Under the pieces are notes generated by a model, which was not told where the DNA came from, did not search any database, and saw only the letters and a list, made by a program, of their open reading frames with translations. Of a stretch of 28,452 nucleotides of DNA, positions 7,818 to 16,036 are shown piece after piece (position 1 is the first letter of the stretch; every line of letters begins with the position of its first letter). The position numbers were made by a program, and so were the translations under genes. The stretch is from Galbitalea sp036271795 (GTDB taxonomy: Bacteria > Actinomycetota > Actinomycetes > Actinomycetales > Microbacteriaceae), in NCBI GenBank assembly GCA_036271795.1, contig DATAZY010000040.1:1-28452 (forward strand). Direction: 5' to 3'.

Positions 7818-8912
7818 GTGGCTACCGCGGGAACCGACACCTCAGTCGTCGTCATCGGCGCCGGCCAGGCCGGGCTTTCCGTTGCGTTCTACCTTCGACG
7901 CCTCGGGCTCGACCCGAACAACGATTTTGTGCTGCTCGATCGCGGTCCGGGCACGGGTGGGGCGTGGCAGTTTCGCTGGGAGGCACTGCGCCTGGGGTCG
8001 GCACATCACGTCAATGACCTGCCAGGGATGGATGAGCTCGGGCTCAGCTTCGACACGGCGAACCGCAGCATTCCTGCCAAAGACATCGTCGCCGACTACT
8101 ACCGGCAGTACGAGGAGCACTATGGGCTGCAGGTCGTGCGTCCGGCATCCGTCACTTCGGTCCGAAACAATGGCGCGAACCTTCTCGTGACCTTCACCGA
8201 TGGCGAGGATGTCCAGGACGTGACGACCGACATCGTCGTCAACGCCACGGGCACCTGGGGTGCGCCGTTCATCCCCTGGTACCCGGGACGGGACAGTTTC
8301 CTCGGTCGGCAGGTACACACGAACGACTACGCGGATGCGGGTGAATTCGCCGGCCAGAACGTCGTGGTGGTCGGCGGAGGCACGTCCGCGGTCGGATTCC
8401 TGCTTGAGCTTGAGGAGGCGGCGGCGGAGCTGACCTGGGTCAGCCGGCGCAACGTCGACTTCCTGGACGACACAGAACTGAACATGGAAGCGGGGACCGC
8501 AGCGGTGGCAATGCAGGATGAGGCCGCACGCGCCGGGCGCGCCCTGCCCAGCGTCGTGAGCGGAACCGGCGTACCGCGCACTCGGAAGATCCAGGCCGGG
8601 ATCGAACGCGGCCTGCTTCGCCCGAAGCGGATGTTCGCGAGGATCGAGCCGGACGGCGTGCGCTGGGCCGATGGCACGTTTCGGGCTGCGGATGCGATCG
8701 TGTGGGCCACCGGATTCCGCCCGGAGCTCCGCCACCTCGCGCCGCTCAAACTTCGCGAGAAGGAAGGCGGAATCGTGGTCGCAGCGGGTTCGTCCTGGAA
8801 GGACCCGCGGGTGTTCTTCGCGGGCTACGGACCGCAGGCATCCACGATCGGCTCCAACCGGGCGGGCAGGCTCATTGCGCGCCAGGTCATCGCGACACTC
8901 AGCAAGCTCTAG
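7818..8912 (+). CDS. CzcO/flavin-containing monooxygenase-like NAD(P)/FAD oxidoreductase
   Basis: A 364-residue cytosolic flavoprotein. The FAD Rossmann motif VVVIGAGQAGLS is at residues 10-21, a FAD contact GGAW at 47-50, and the NAD(P)H Rossmann motif VVVVGGGTSAVG at 182-193. The ATGFRPE box typical of flavin monooxygenase-like proteins occurs near the C-terminal third. This layout matches the CzcO/TrkA-like 'putative flavoprotein' group. Members are often annotated with potassium or metal transport, but that is weakly supported; they probably oxidise a small organic substrate. The start is the GTG at 7818. Its TAG stop shares a CTAG with the stop of the opposing glycosidase gene, so the two 3' ends overlap by 4 bases. 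Confidence 0.85.
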   Translation: MATAGTDTSVVVIGAGQAGLSVAFYLRRLGLDPNNDFVLLDRGPGTGGAWQFRWEALRLGSAHHVNDLPGMDELGLSFDTANRSIPAKDIVADYYRQYEEHYGLQVVRPASVTSVRNNGANLLVTFTDGEDVQDVTTDIVVNATGTWGAPFIPWYPGRDSFLGRQVHTNDYADAGEFAGQNVVVVGGGTSAVGFLLELEEAAAELTWVSRRNVDFLDDTELNMEAGTAAVAMQDEAARAGRALPSVVSGTGVPRTRKIQAGIERGLLRPKRMFARIEPDGVRWADGTFRAADAIVWATGFRPELRHLAPLKLREKEGGIVVAAGSSWKDPRVFFAGYGPQASTIGSNRAGRLIARQVIATLSKL

Positions 8913-10807
8913 CGTGGCGGCGTGAGGCCCATTTTGCTCGAATAAACCGCGATGGCAGCCGCGGCCGACCAGGCCTGCGGTCGGCAGGCGGCCGGATAGG
9001 GTACGGCTCGGGCGAAGCGCGTGGCTGCGTCGCCGGAGTGGAGTTCCGGCATCCGGTAGTTGAAGGATGCCGCGGCCGCGAGAAGTCCTTCGGCGAGTTC
9101 GGCGGCCGCATCCGGAAGTCCGGCCGCGGTGAGACCGCGGATCGCAATCGCCGTATCGTGCGGCCACACACTCCCGCCGTGGTAGCTGAGCGGCCAGTAG
9201 CCTGCCGAGTTCGTTGACATCGTGCGCAGCCCGAAGCCGGAGTTGAGTTCCGGCGAGACGAGCCTGTTCGCGACGAGCTCGCTCTGCTTCGCGTCGAGCA
9301 GTCCGGTGCCAAGCAGGTGCCCGATGTTGCTGGTCAGGCTGTCCACCGGCCGCTTGTCGGCGTCGAGGGCGATCGCGGGATAGGCACCGGCGGGATCATC
9401 GATCCAGTAGCTTTCGTTGAATCGAGCCTTGAGCCGTTCCGCCCAGGTGCGCCACCCGGTGGTCGGGCGTCCGAATCGCTCGAGCAAGTCAGCCCCGAGA
9501 GTGGCCGCCTCGTAGGCGTACGCCTGCACCTCGCAGAGGGCGATCGGCGCGGTCGCAAGAGCTCCGGAGCGCCACTGGACGGAGTCACCGGAATCCTTCC
9601 AGCCCTGGTTGGTCAGACCCTGGCCGGTGGTGTCGATGTACTCCAGTAGGCCGTCCCCGTCGGCGTCGCCGAAGTCGCGCATCCATTCGAGGGCTGCGGT
9701 CAGGTTCGGCAGAAGCGCCTCTATCTCGGAATCCGGCATGCCCCATGCCTGCGCATCGTGCAACAGGCAGATCCACAACGGCGTCGCGTCCACGGTCCCG
9801 TAGTAGAGCGGCGGGATTGAGATACCGTGCGAGGGCAGGTTCAGAACACCGCGCCGCAGCTCGTGCATGATCTTGCCCGGTTGCTCGGAGGTCGCCGGAT
9901 TGTCCACATTTCCCTGCATGCCCGCGAGTACGCGGAGGGTGTCCGCGGCCAGAGTCCCCCCGAGCGGCGCCAGGAATCGCGCCGCCCAAATCGAGTCGCG
10001 ACCGAAAAGTGTGAAGAACCAGGGGGCGCCCGCGGCGAGAAAGATCGACGCCGGGTCTGCAACTGTGGTCATCCGCAACGTATCGAGGTCGACAAGCGCC
10101 TGCGCGACCCAACGGTCGAGCCGATCATCGTGACGTGACGATGCCGGGACAACCCAGTCGGCCGGACGTGATGCGGCGGCGACGACAGCGCCCTTGTCTT
10201 CTGCGACGATGCTCCAGCGTACGGAAGCGTCGCTGCCCGACCGAACCACGATGTGCCAGCTCAACTCCACCTCGCGACCAACGTGACTCAGCCGCGCGTC
10301 GGTGCGCAGCTCCGCGATGACGGAACCGTTTCCCCACCGCGCGCCGCCGTCCACAATCTCGATCTCGACCGTCTCTGCTCCGATGCCGCTCTTGACCGCG
10401 TCCATGCCGGCGAGATCGGCGGCGAGGCGGATGACGACCTCCGTCTCGATGGGACTCGAAAGCCCGGACGAGACCGTGATCTCCTCATCGATACCCGTTG
10501 CGGTCGCGTGCCGGGTGTGCACGGCACGAACGCGCGGATCGGGAGTGCCGTCATCCAGATGGCGCAGAACGCAGACGAAGTCAACGGCGTCCGACCCGCG
10601 AGGAACCGTCGCGATCGTTTCGGCATGGCGGCCGTCGAAGCGCACGTCGAGCAGTCTCACTATCCGAGTATCCGAGAAGTAGACACCGTCTATGGGACTC
10701 TCACCGATGGCTCCGGTTGTGCTCGACCACGCCTGCGTTGGTGCGCGCAGCACGATCGTCGACTCGCTCAGGAGTGGCTGGCGTAGTTGCTCGAGCTCGT
10801 CCGTCAT
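8909..10807 (-). CDS. Glycogen-debranching-type glycosidase (amylo-alpha-1,6-glucosidase-like)
   Basis: A 632-residue cytosolic protein. Residues about 10-210 form a beta-rich N-terminal domain of the glycogen debranching N-terminal (GDE_N_bis) type. Residues about 230-630 form the alpha/alpha toroid of amylo-1,6-glucosidase and related GH families, with FGRDSIWAAR (268-277), NQGWKDSGDSVQW (400-412, the usual location of an acidic catalytic residue) and YHGGSVWPHDTAIA (541-554). It probably hydrolyses the sugar brought in by the transporter encoded just upstream. The start is the ATG at 10805-10807 in an ATGA overlap with the permease stop; a longer frame exists but overlaps the permease. Exact linkage and substrate are unknown. 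There is no signal peptide. Confidence 0.85.
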   Translation of the reverse strand: MTDELEQLRQPLLSESTIVLRAPTQAWSSTTGAIGESPIDGVYFSDTRIVRLLDVRFDGRHAETIATVPRGSDAVDFVCVLRHLDDGTPDPRVRAVHTRHATATGIDEEITVSSGLSSPIETEVVIRLAADLAGMDAVKSGIGAETVEIEIVDGGARWGNGSVIAELRTDARLSHVGREVELSWHIVVRSGSDASVRWSIVAEDKGAVVAAASRPADWVVPASSRHDDRLDRWVAQALVDLDTLRMTTVADPASIFLAAGAPWFFTLFGRDSIWAARFLAPLGGTLAADTLRVLAGMQGNVDNPATSEQPGKIMHELRRGVLNLPSHGISIPPLYYGTVDATPLWICLLHDAQAWGMPDSEIEALLPNLTAALEWMRDFGDADGDGLLEYIDTTGQGLTNQGWKDSGDSVQWRSGALATAPIALCEVQAYAYEAATLGADLLERFGRPTTGWRTWAERLKARFNESYWIDDPAGAYPAIALDADKRPVDSLTSNIGHLLGTGLLDAKQSELVANRLVSPELNSGFGLRTMSTNSAGYWPLSYHGGSVWPHDTAIAIRGLTAAGLPDAAAELAEGLLAAAASFNYRMPELHSGDAATRFARAVPYPAACRPQAWSAAAAIAVYSSKMGLTPPR

Positions 10808-11709
10808 TCCTTGACCGCTCCGTCGCTCGTGTTCATGATCTTGCGCTGGAAGATGAAGAACAGAACCGCAACCGGCACCGTCATAATGAGCGCCGCGCCC
10901 AGCTTGAGCGGATAGCGATTCGCCGCGCCGAGCTGCCCGGATGCCAGCGATGCCACTCCCTTCGTGAGCGTTGTCAGGTTTGGATCGTTGGTCGAGATGA
11001 TGAACTGTGCGAGTTCGTTCCACGAACCCTGGAACGACAGGATGAAAATGGTCACCAGGGCCGGCCTCGCCATCGGCAGGACGATCGACCAGAAGGTCCG
11101 GAACGTCCCTGCCCCGTCGATGCGTGCCTGCTCCTCGACGCTCGACGGAATCGACTCGAAGAAGTTCTTCATGATGAACACTCCGGCCGCATCGACGAGC
11201 AGCGGCAGGATCATTCCCGGATACGAGTTGTACAGACCGATGGTGTTGAGCACGAGGAACTTCGGAATCAGCAGCACGACGGAGGGCACCGCCATGACCC
11301 CGATCAGACCGGCGAAGATCACACCGCGGCCACGGAAACGCAGGCGGGCGAGAGCGTAGCCCGCGATCGAGTCGAAGAAGACCCGTCCCGCCGTTACGAA
11401 TACCGTGACGATGACGGAGTTCCCGAACCAGGTGGGGAACGCGGAGTTCACGAACAGCTGCTGGTAGGCGGTCGTCGTCCAGGTTGGTGGTACGAGCGAG
11501 ATCGCGTTCGCGGTCGCGTCCGCCTCGGTCTTGAACGAGGTGAAGATCTCTATTAGGAACGGGTAGATGTACAGAATCCCGATGACGATCAGGACGGCGT
11601 AGACGATCGCGTTGCCCCACAGCTGGCGTGGACTGAGACGCTCCCGGAACCTTGGACGCGACGCTTTCGGTGCGACCACGACGGGCGGAAGTCCGATTGT
11701 CGCGGTCAT
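10804..11709 (-). CDS. Carbohydrate ABC transporter permease, MalG type
   Basis: A 301-residue inner-membrane protein. A polar N-terminal tail (residues 1-30) precedes six predicted helices, the first being AIVYAVLIVIGILYIYPFLIE. The EAA loop that contacts the ATPase reads EQARIDGAGTFRTFWSIVLP, with the conserved G, in the C-terminal half. This is the second permease (CUT1 family) of the operon. Its ATG overlaps the stop of the first permease (ATGA, 11706-11709), and its stop overlaps the glycosidase start. With the binding protein and first permease it forms an importer for an oligosaccharide of unknown identity. Confidence 0.93.
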   Translation of the reverse strand: MTATIGLPPVVVAPKASRPRFRERLSPRQLWGNAIVYAVLIVIGILYIYPFLIEIFTSFKTEADATANAISLVPPTWTTTAYQQLFVNSAFPTWFGNSVIVTVFVTAGRVFFDSIAGYALARLRFRGRGVIFAGLIGVMAVPSVVLLIPKFLVLNTIGLYNSYPGMILPLLVDAAGVFIMKNFFESIPSSVEEQARIDGAGTFRTFWSIVLPMARPALVTIFILSFQGSWNELAQFIISTNDPNLTTLTKGVASLASGQLGAANRYPLKLGAALIMTVPVAVLFFIFQRKIMNTSDGAVKE

Positions 11710-12830
11710 TCGTCGCCTCCGGTCGGGACAGCTTTATCCACTAGCTTCGGGAGATAGAGCCGCATCCTGCGTCGGGATACCTTGCGATCGCGCAGGATTA
11801 TGCGCTGCAGAATCGTGAAGATGACGATGATCACGAACACGAGGAAGCCGATCGCGGCACCCTGTCCCCAGTTCTGGCTCTGGAACGCGGTTGAGTACGA
11901 CAGGTAGGCCGGCGAGGTTGTCGTGCCGGCCGGACCTCCCTGGGTACCCGTGTAGATCTGGTCGAAGATTTGCCAGCCACCGATCAACCCGAGCGTCAGG
12001 ACAGTGAAGAGCGTCGGCCGCAGCGCCGGAAGAGTGACGAAGCGGAAGCGCTGCCAGCCGTTGGCACCATCCACCATCGCGGCCTCCTGCACCTCGCCGC
12101 TCATGTTCTGTAGGGCAGCGATGAAAAGCAGCATGAAGGTACCGCTGGTTGTGAAGATGGCCATGAAGATCAGGGCGGTCATGGCGACGGATGGTCCGCC
12201 GATCCAGTCCCACCACGAGACACCGAGGAACGAGTTACCCGTCAGGAAGACTGGACCGGTCTTGACCCCGAGGCCGGCGAGTCCGTCCTGGATGATCCCC
12301 GATGGCTCGTTGAACCAGTTCGGCCCGTTGATGCCGACCCACGACAGCACGTTATTGATCGCGCCGGATTGACTGAACAGGAACAGCCAGAGCACGGTAA
12401 TCGCCACGGAACTCGTCACCGATGGGAAGTAGAACGCCGTACGAAAGAGCCCGCGACCCTTCAGGACCTGCCGGTTCACCATGACGGCGAGGAACAGGGC
12501 GACGACGGTCTGGATCGGAACGACCAGGATCACGTACCATGCGTTGTTGCGGAGAGACTCGCCGAAGTTCTGTTCTGCCAGGCCGCCCCCGGAGAGCACG
12601 GAGCCGAAGTTCTTCAGACCAACGAAATTCACGGCGCTGGTAAACGGACTCCCGTTGCCGTCCCAGTCCGAGACGCTGACCCACAGCGCCATGAGAATCG
12701 GGATGACCAGAAACAGCCCAAGCAGGATGAGCGTCGGGGCGGTGAACAGCCACCCCGACCCGGCCTGCCCCCGGCTAATGCCGCCGTGATGACGGCGACC
12801 GGAAGCAGTCCGGCTGGCGAGCGTTGTCAT
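11706..12830 (-). CDS. Carbohydrate ABC transporter permease, MalF type
   Basis: A 374-residue membrane protein with a basic N-terminal tail (RTASGRRHHGG) and six or more helices; helix 1 is WLFTAPTLILLGLFLVIPIL. The EAA loop EAAMVDGANGWQRFRFVTLP lies in the second half. A stretch of about 70 residues between helices 3 and 4 (INNVLSWVGINGPNWFNEPS and on) is probably external, as in MalF-type subunits. It pairs with the MalG-type subunit. It starts 6 bases after the binding-protein stop, in the same operon under LacI control. No ATPase gene follows, so it presumably uses a shared MsiK-like ATPase, which is usual in actinobacteria. Confidence 0.93.
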   Translation of the reverse strand: MTTLASRTASGRRHHGGISRGQAGSGWLFTAPTLILLGLFLVIPILMALWVSVSDWDGNGSPFTSAVNFVGLKNFGSVLSGGGLAEQNFGESLRNNAWYVILVVPIQTVVALFLAVMVNRQVLKGRGLFRTAFYFPSVTSSVAITVLWLFLFSQSGAINNVLSWVGINGPNWFNEPSGIIQDGLAGLGVKTGPVFLTGNSFLGVSWWDWIGGPSVAMTALIFMAIFTTSGTFMLLFIAALQNMSGEVQEAAMVDGANGWQRFRFVTLPALRPTLFTVLTLGLIGGWQIFDQIYTGTQGGPAGTTTSPAYLSYSTAFQSQNWGQGAAIGFLVFVIIVIFTILQRIILRDRKVSRRRMRLYLPKLVDKAVPTGGDE

Positions 12831-12836
12831 CGTCGG

Positions 12837-14093
12837 CTACTGGATCGTCGCCTGGAGATTCTTCTGGACCGCGGCCAGTATCGTCTTCGGATCACTGGTC
12901 GCGAGAGTGGCCAGCTTCGAGTCGAAGTTGGTCAGTACTGCTGCGGAACCCTTCGAGGCCGGTGTGCCCTGCGCGTACGTCGCGCCATCGAGGAACGGGA
13001 TGAGCGTTGGGTTCTGCTTCTTCCAGGCTGCCGCCGCCGACTGGATGGAGGGCAGCACGCCGAACGCTTTCGAGAAGGCCAGCTGCTGCTTCGCGGTGGT
13101 CAACTGCTCGACGAGCTTGAGCGCGGCAGCCTGGTTCGGGCTGTCCTTCGCGATGCCCCAACAGTTGGAGTAGACGAGAGTTCCCTTGCCCGCGGGGCCT
13201 TGTGGCAGCGGCTCCACCATGTATTTGACCGACGGGAAGTCCGACGACAGCTCACCGGTCACCCAGTTGCCCTCGACAGTCATGACCGCCTTGCCTGCGC
13301 CAATGGCCTGCCCACCGTCGCCCTCGCCAACGGCCGACGCGTATTTCATGACGCCCTCATTGAGGAGTTTCTTCATGAACGTGAGCGCCGTGACGTTCGC
13401 CGAGCTGTCGGCCGTGGCCTTGGAGCTGTCGGCGTTCATCAGGTTGCCACCTGCTTCAACCATGAATGCACCCATGCGCTCGTACTGCCCATTCATGCTG
13501 AGTCCCACGACTCCGCCCGTTGTCAGTTTCTTCGCGACCGACTCGAGCTGGTCCCAGGTTGTGGGGATGTCGGCGTTGGTCATCCCGGCTGCATCCCACA
13601 GCGACTTGTTGATGACAAGTTGCAGCGTCGAAAAGTCCTTGGGCGCGCAGTAGAACTTGCCGTTGTAGGTGAACGACTTCACGAGCGACGGGTAAAAGTC
13701 GCTCTTGTTCGGAAGCTTGTCGCCATAGGCGAGCAGATCGCCGCTGCTCGCATATCCGGCAAGCTCGCCGGTACCGAGGTAGAACACGTCAGCGGGACTG
13801 CCGGATGCAAATCCCTGTGCGAGCTGCTGGTCGAGGTTGCTCGCGGCGAGCACTTTGGCACCCGTGCCTGACGACTTGGACCAGGACGCGACCGCGTTGG
13901 TGACCGCGGTGGTTTCGGTTGGTCCGCTCGAGCCGATGAGGACGGTGAGTGGTTTCTTGGAGGAGGTCAGCCCATTGACGGTTGATGACCCGCTTCCACT
14001 TCCACTGCTGAATCCGGTGCCGCACGCTGTCAGCGCTACCGCGCTCGCGAGGGCGAGAACGCCGGCCGCCAGCCAGCGATTGCGTCTTTGCAT
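12837..14093 (-). CDS. Extracellular carbohydrate-binding lipoprotein of the ABC importer
   Basis: A 418-residue solute-binding protein. The start chosen is the ATG at 14091-14093, preceded by AGGGAGAAGAA; a TTG start 22 codons upstream would run through the operator and add a poor signal. The signal peptide MQRRNRWLAAGVLALASAVA leads to the lipobox LTAC, with the lipidated Cys at residue 24, then a Gly/Ser-rich linker. The mature part has CUT1 binding-protein features: FASGSPADVFYLGTGELAGYA, IPTTWDQLESVAKKLTTGG, and KAVMTVEGNWVTGEL near residues 260-275. It sits outside the membrane and hands sugar to the two permeases. First gene of the operon. Confidence 0.93.
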   Translation of the reverse strand: MQRRNRWLAAGVLALASAVALTACGTGFSSGSGSGSSTVNGLTSSKKPLTVLIGSSGPTETTAVTNAVASWSKSSGTGAKVLAASNLDQQLAQGFASGSPADVFYLGTGELAGYASSGDLLAYGDKLPNKSDFYPSLVKSFTYNGKFYCAPKDFSTLQLVINKSLWDAAGMTNADIPTTWDQLESVAKKLTTGGVVGLSMNGQYERMGAFMVEAGGNLMNADSSKATADSSANVTALTFMKKLLNEGVMKYASAVGEGDGGQAIGAGKAVMTVEGNWVTGELSSDFPSVKYMVEPLPQGPAGKGTLVYSNCWGIAKDSPNQAAALKLVEQLTTAKQQLAFSKAFGVLPSIQSAAAAWKKQNPTLIPFLDGATYAQGTPASKGSAAVLTNFDSKLATLATSDPKTILAAVQKNLQATIQ

Positions 14094-14144
14094 TTCTTCT
14101 CCCTGGTGCTTCAGGCGGCGCCGTGGCGTCGCTTTTACTCCGTG

Positions 14145-14160
14145 TATTTGATCGTTCAAA
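14145..14160 (-). promoter_or_regulatory. LacI-type operator O1 overlapping the transport-operon -10
   Basis: The 14-base TTTGATCGTTCAAA (14147-14160) is an inverted repeat with one central mismatch, of the LacI/GalR operator type. On the minus strand TTGCAA (14168-14173) can serve as -35 and TCAAAT (14146-14151) as -10, with a 16-base spacer. A bound repressor would therefore cover the -10 of the binding-protein operon. Confidence 0.65.
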
Positions 14161-14180
14161 CGGATGCTTGCAATCGCGGC

Positions 14181-14210
14181 TTTGATCGATCAAACTAATT
14201 CGACCATATG
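14181..14210 (+). promoter_or_regulatory. LacI-type operator O2 and lacI-family gene promoter
   Basis: TTTGATCGATCAAA (14181-14194) is a perfect 14-base palindrome and differs from O1 at one base. Its centre lies 34 bases from that of O1. TTGATC inside it (14182-14187) makes a fair -35 with CATATG (14205-14210) as -10 and a 17-base spacer, so the regulator gene is probably autorepressed. Confidence 0.65.
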
Positions 14211-14255
14211 CACGCTTCCGCGAAGCTGTCAACGGGTGGACGCAAGGAGAAACGG

Positions 14256-15281
14256 ATGGATAATCTGCCGACCGTCCTCGATGTCGGACGAGTCGCGGGC
14301 GTATCGCGACAGACGGTATCCAACGTCCTGAACTCCCCGGAGGTGGTGAAGCCCGAGACCCGTGCGCGCGTCGAAGCTGCGATCGCGCAACTGGGTTATC
14401 GCCCCCACGCGTCGGCGAGGCGGCTGCGTACCCGACGCAGTTCGACCATCGGGATTCGGCTCGATCCGATGACGAACGGCATCTCGGGATCCGTACACGA
14501 CCGCTTTCTGCATGCACTGACCGAGAAGGCCGATGCTCTCGGTCTTCGCGTGATGCTCTTCACGGCCACCGATCCGCAGGATGAGATTCGGCAGATCCGA
14601 CGGCTGCACGAGGGCTCGGATGTGGACGCCTTCGTCCTGACGTCGACGATGTTCGGGGACCCGCGGACGCAATGGCTCGTCGAGCACGACATTCCGTTCG
14701 TGACATTCGGCCGACCCTGGGGAATCGATGACCTGAACGACCCGCACCATCGTTGGGTCGATGTCGACGGACGGACGGGGTTGCGCCTGGCGACGGCCCA
14801 CCTGCTCGCCGAGGGAGATCGACACGTCGTCTACCTTGGCTGGCCGAGCCCGTCGGGCACCGGGGATGACCGCAGGCGCGGCTGGCGCGATGAAATGGAG
14901 TTCTCCAGCGGCCTCTCGAGGGTCGATCTGGACTCGCTGCAGCTGGGCGTCCGCGACGGCGTCGCTGAGGGGCGCGAGGCCATCCGCGATCTGATCGAGG
15001 CCGGCATCGCGTTCGACGCAATCGTGTGCGCGAGCGACTCGTTGGCGCTGGGCGCGCTCCTATTAGTGGGGCCGGACATCCCGGTCATTGGCTATGACAA
15101 CACGCCGGTCGCCCAGGCGGTGGGTCTGTCGAGTGTCGAGCAGCCGCTCGATGAGGTTGCGGCGGGTGTGCTCGAGCTCATCCTGAAGCCGTCCGGGTCC
15201 CCTGGCGCGGATGCGACCGACGACTCGCGACATCGATTGGTCGAACCCCGTCTGATCGTTCGGCACCGACGACTCGGTTAG
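14256..15281 (+). CDS. LacI/GalR family transcriptional regulator
   Basis: A 341-residue repressor, starting at the ATG at 14256 with AAGGAG 6 bases upstream; 16 further codons are open upstream but begin within the promoter. The helix-turn-helix TVLDVGRVAGVSRQTVSNVL is at residues 6-25, and the hinge helix PHASARRLR is near 50-58. A periplasmic-binding-protein-like effector domain fills the rest, with DVDAFVLTSTMFGD near 127-140 and AIVCASDSLALGALL near 260-275. It is divergent from the sugar-import operon, with two palindromes between, so it most likely represses that operon until a sugar binds. Its TAG stop overlaps the opposing FluC stop by 4 bases (TTAG). Confidence 0.93.
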   Translation: MDNLPTVLDVGRVAGVSRQTVSNVLNSPEVVKPETRARVEAAIAQLGYRPHASARRLRTRRSSTIGIRLDPMTNGISGSVHDRFLHALTEKADALGLRVMLFTATDPQDEIRQIRRLHEGSDVDAFVLTSTMFGDPRTQWLVEHDIPFVTFGRPWGIDDLNDPHHRWVDVDGRTGLRLATAHLLAEGDRHVVYLGWPSPSGTGDDRRRGWRDEMEFSSGLSRVDLDSLQLGVRDGVAEGREAIRDLIEAGIAFDAIVCASDSLALGALLLVGPDIPVIGYDNTPVAQAVGLSSVEQPLDEVAAGVLELILKPSGSPGADATDDSRHRLVEPRLIVRHRRLG

Positions 15282-15640
15282 CTGAGGATGGTAGCGAGCA
15301 GGTAGCCCGCCGTCGCCGCGGCCAGCCCGATCGCGAGGTTAAGGATGACGCTCCCGAGCGCGGTGCGCAGCTTCCGCTCTGTCAGCAACTGGATGGTTTC
15401 GACGCTCCAGGTGCTGAAGGTCGTGAGCCCTCCGGCGACTCCCCCGACGAGGATCAGGCGCAGGTCCGACGAAATGACCCCAGTGGTCGCGAGCCCGACG
15501 GCCACGCCGCCGACGGCCGACCCGACGACATTGACGGTAAACACGGCCCACGGAAGCCCGCTGCGGGTGGCGTAGGCCAGCGAAACCAGGTAACGGACGA
15601 CGGTCGCCGCCCCGCCGGCGATCGCCGCGGCCCAGATCAT
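15278..15640 (-). CDS. crcB: Fluoride channel subunit FluC/CrcB (second of pair)
   Basis: A 120-residue, four-helix membrane protein of the FluC/CrcB family, which dissipates toxic cytosolic fluoride through dual-topology dimers. Seen: GGAATVVRYLVS (9-20), the conserved Asn37 in TVNVVGSAVGG, and the pore motif GGLTTFSTW (70-78). The usual FSTF 'Phe box' reads F75-S-T-W78 here, so the second Phe is Trp. The ATG overlaps the stop of the first crcB (ATGA at 15637-15640). Adjacent unequal copies normally encode heterodimer partners. It ends against the lacI-family gene with overlapping stops. Confidence 0.92.
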   Translation of the reverse strand: MIWAAAIAGGAATVVRYLVSLAYATRSGLPWAVFTVNVVGSAVGGVAVGLATTGVISSDLRLILVGGVAGGLTTFSTWSVETIQLLTERKLRTALGSVILNLAIGLAAATAGYLLATILS

Positions 15641-16032
15641 TCGTCGACCTCTATCGTCGGATCGCTATCGCGCCTTCTGCCGAGGACAAATCCGAGGGCC
15701 GCGGCACCAAAGCCGGCCACGAGGGTGATCGCGAGATAGCCGAGCGCCTGCACGATCTCGCTGTCGGCCGCGAGCGTGACCATCGAAACCATGACCGCAG
15801 AGAACGTGGTGAATCCGCCAACGAGTCCCGGGCCAAGCCCCGTCCTCAGCCAGTGCGGGGCGATTGGCCAGACCCGGGTGACGAACAGCGCGAGCACAAA
15901 AGAGCCGACGATGTTGATCAGAAGCGTGTCGAGGGGAAACTCGGTGTCGCTGTGCGGTATCGCCGCGTCGAGCAAAAGACGAATCGCGGTTCCGATGGCA
16001 CCACCAACGAAAACCGCGATCAGTGCTCGCAT
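15637..16032 (-). CDS. crcB: Fluoride channel subunit FluC/CrcB (first of pair)
   Basis: A 131-residue four-helix partner of the following gene. Seen: FVGGAIGTAIRLL (8-20), Asn40 in LINIVGSF, and GGFTTFSAV (72-80). The first pore Phe is kept (F77) but the second Phe position is Val80. A charged tail (GRRRDSDPTIEVDE) ends the protein. It starts 4 bases after the KimA stop with a poor ribosome site, which suggests reinitiation from the upstream gene. The two subunits share less than full identity and differ exactly in the permeation motif, so one or both pores of the heterodimer may be altered. No fluoride riboswitch is visible upstream. Confidence 0.92.
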   Translation of the reverse strand: MRALIAVFVGGAIGTAIRLLLDAAIPHSDTEFPLDTLLINIVGSFVLALFVTRVWPIAPHWLRTGLGPGLVGGFTTFSAVMVSMVTLAADSEIVQALGYLAITLVAGFGAAALGFVLGRRRDSDPTIEVDE

Positions 16033-16036
16033 CGAA

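Noticed and set aside
7842..9167. Minus-strand open frame of 441 codons
   Set aside because: It lies opposite the flavin oxidoreductase, whose Rossmann motifs are intact; the translation is Arg/Asp/His-rich with no domain.
10808..11620. N-terminal extension of the glycosidase frame
   Set aside because: It overlaps the MalG-type permease in another frame; the ATGA-coupled ATG at 10807 begins the conserved domain.
12369..13871. Plus-strand open frame of 500 codons
   Set aside because: Antisense to the binding protein and permease genes; no recognisable domain and a typical shadow composition.
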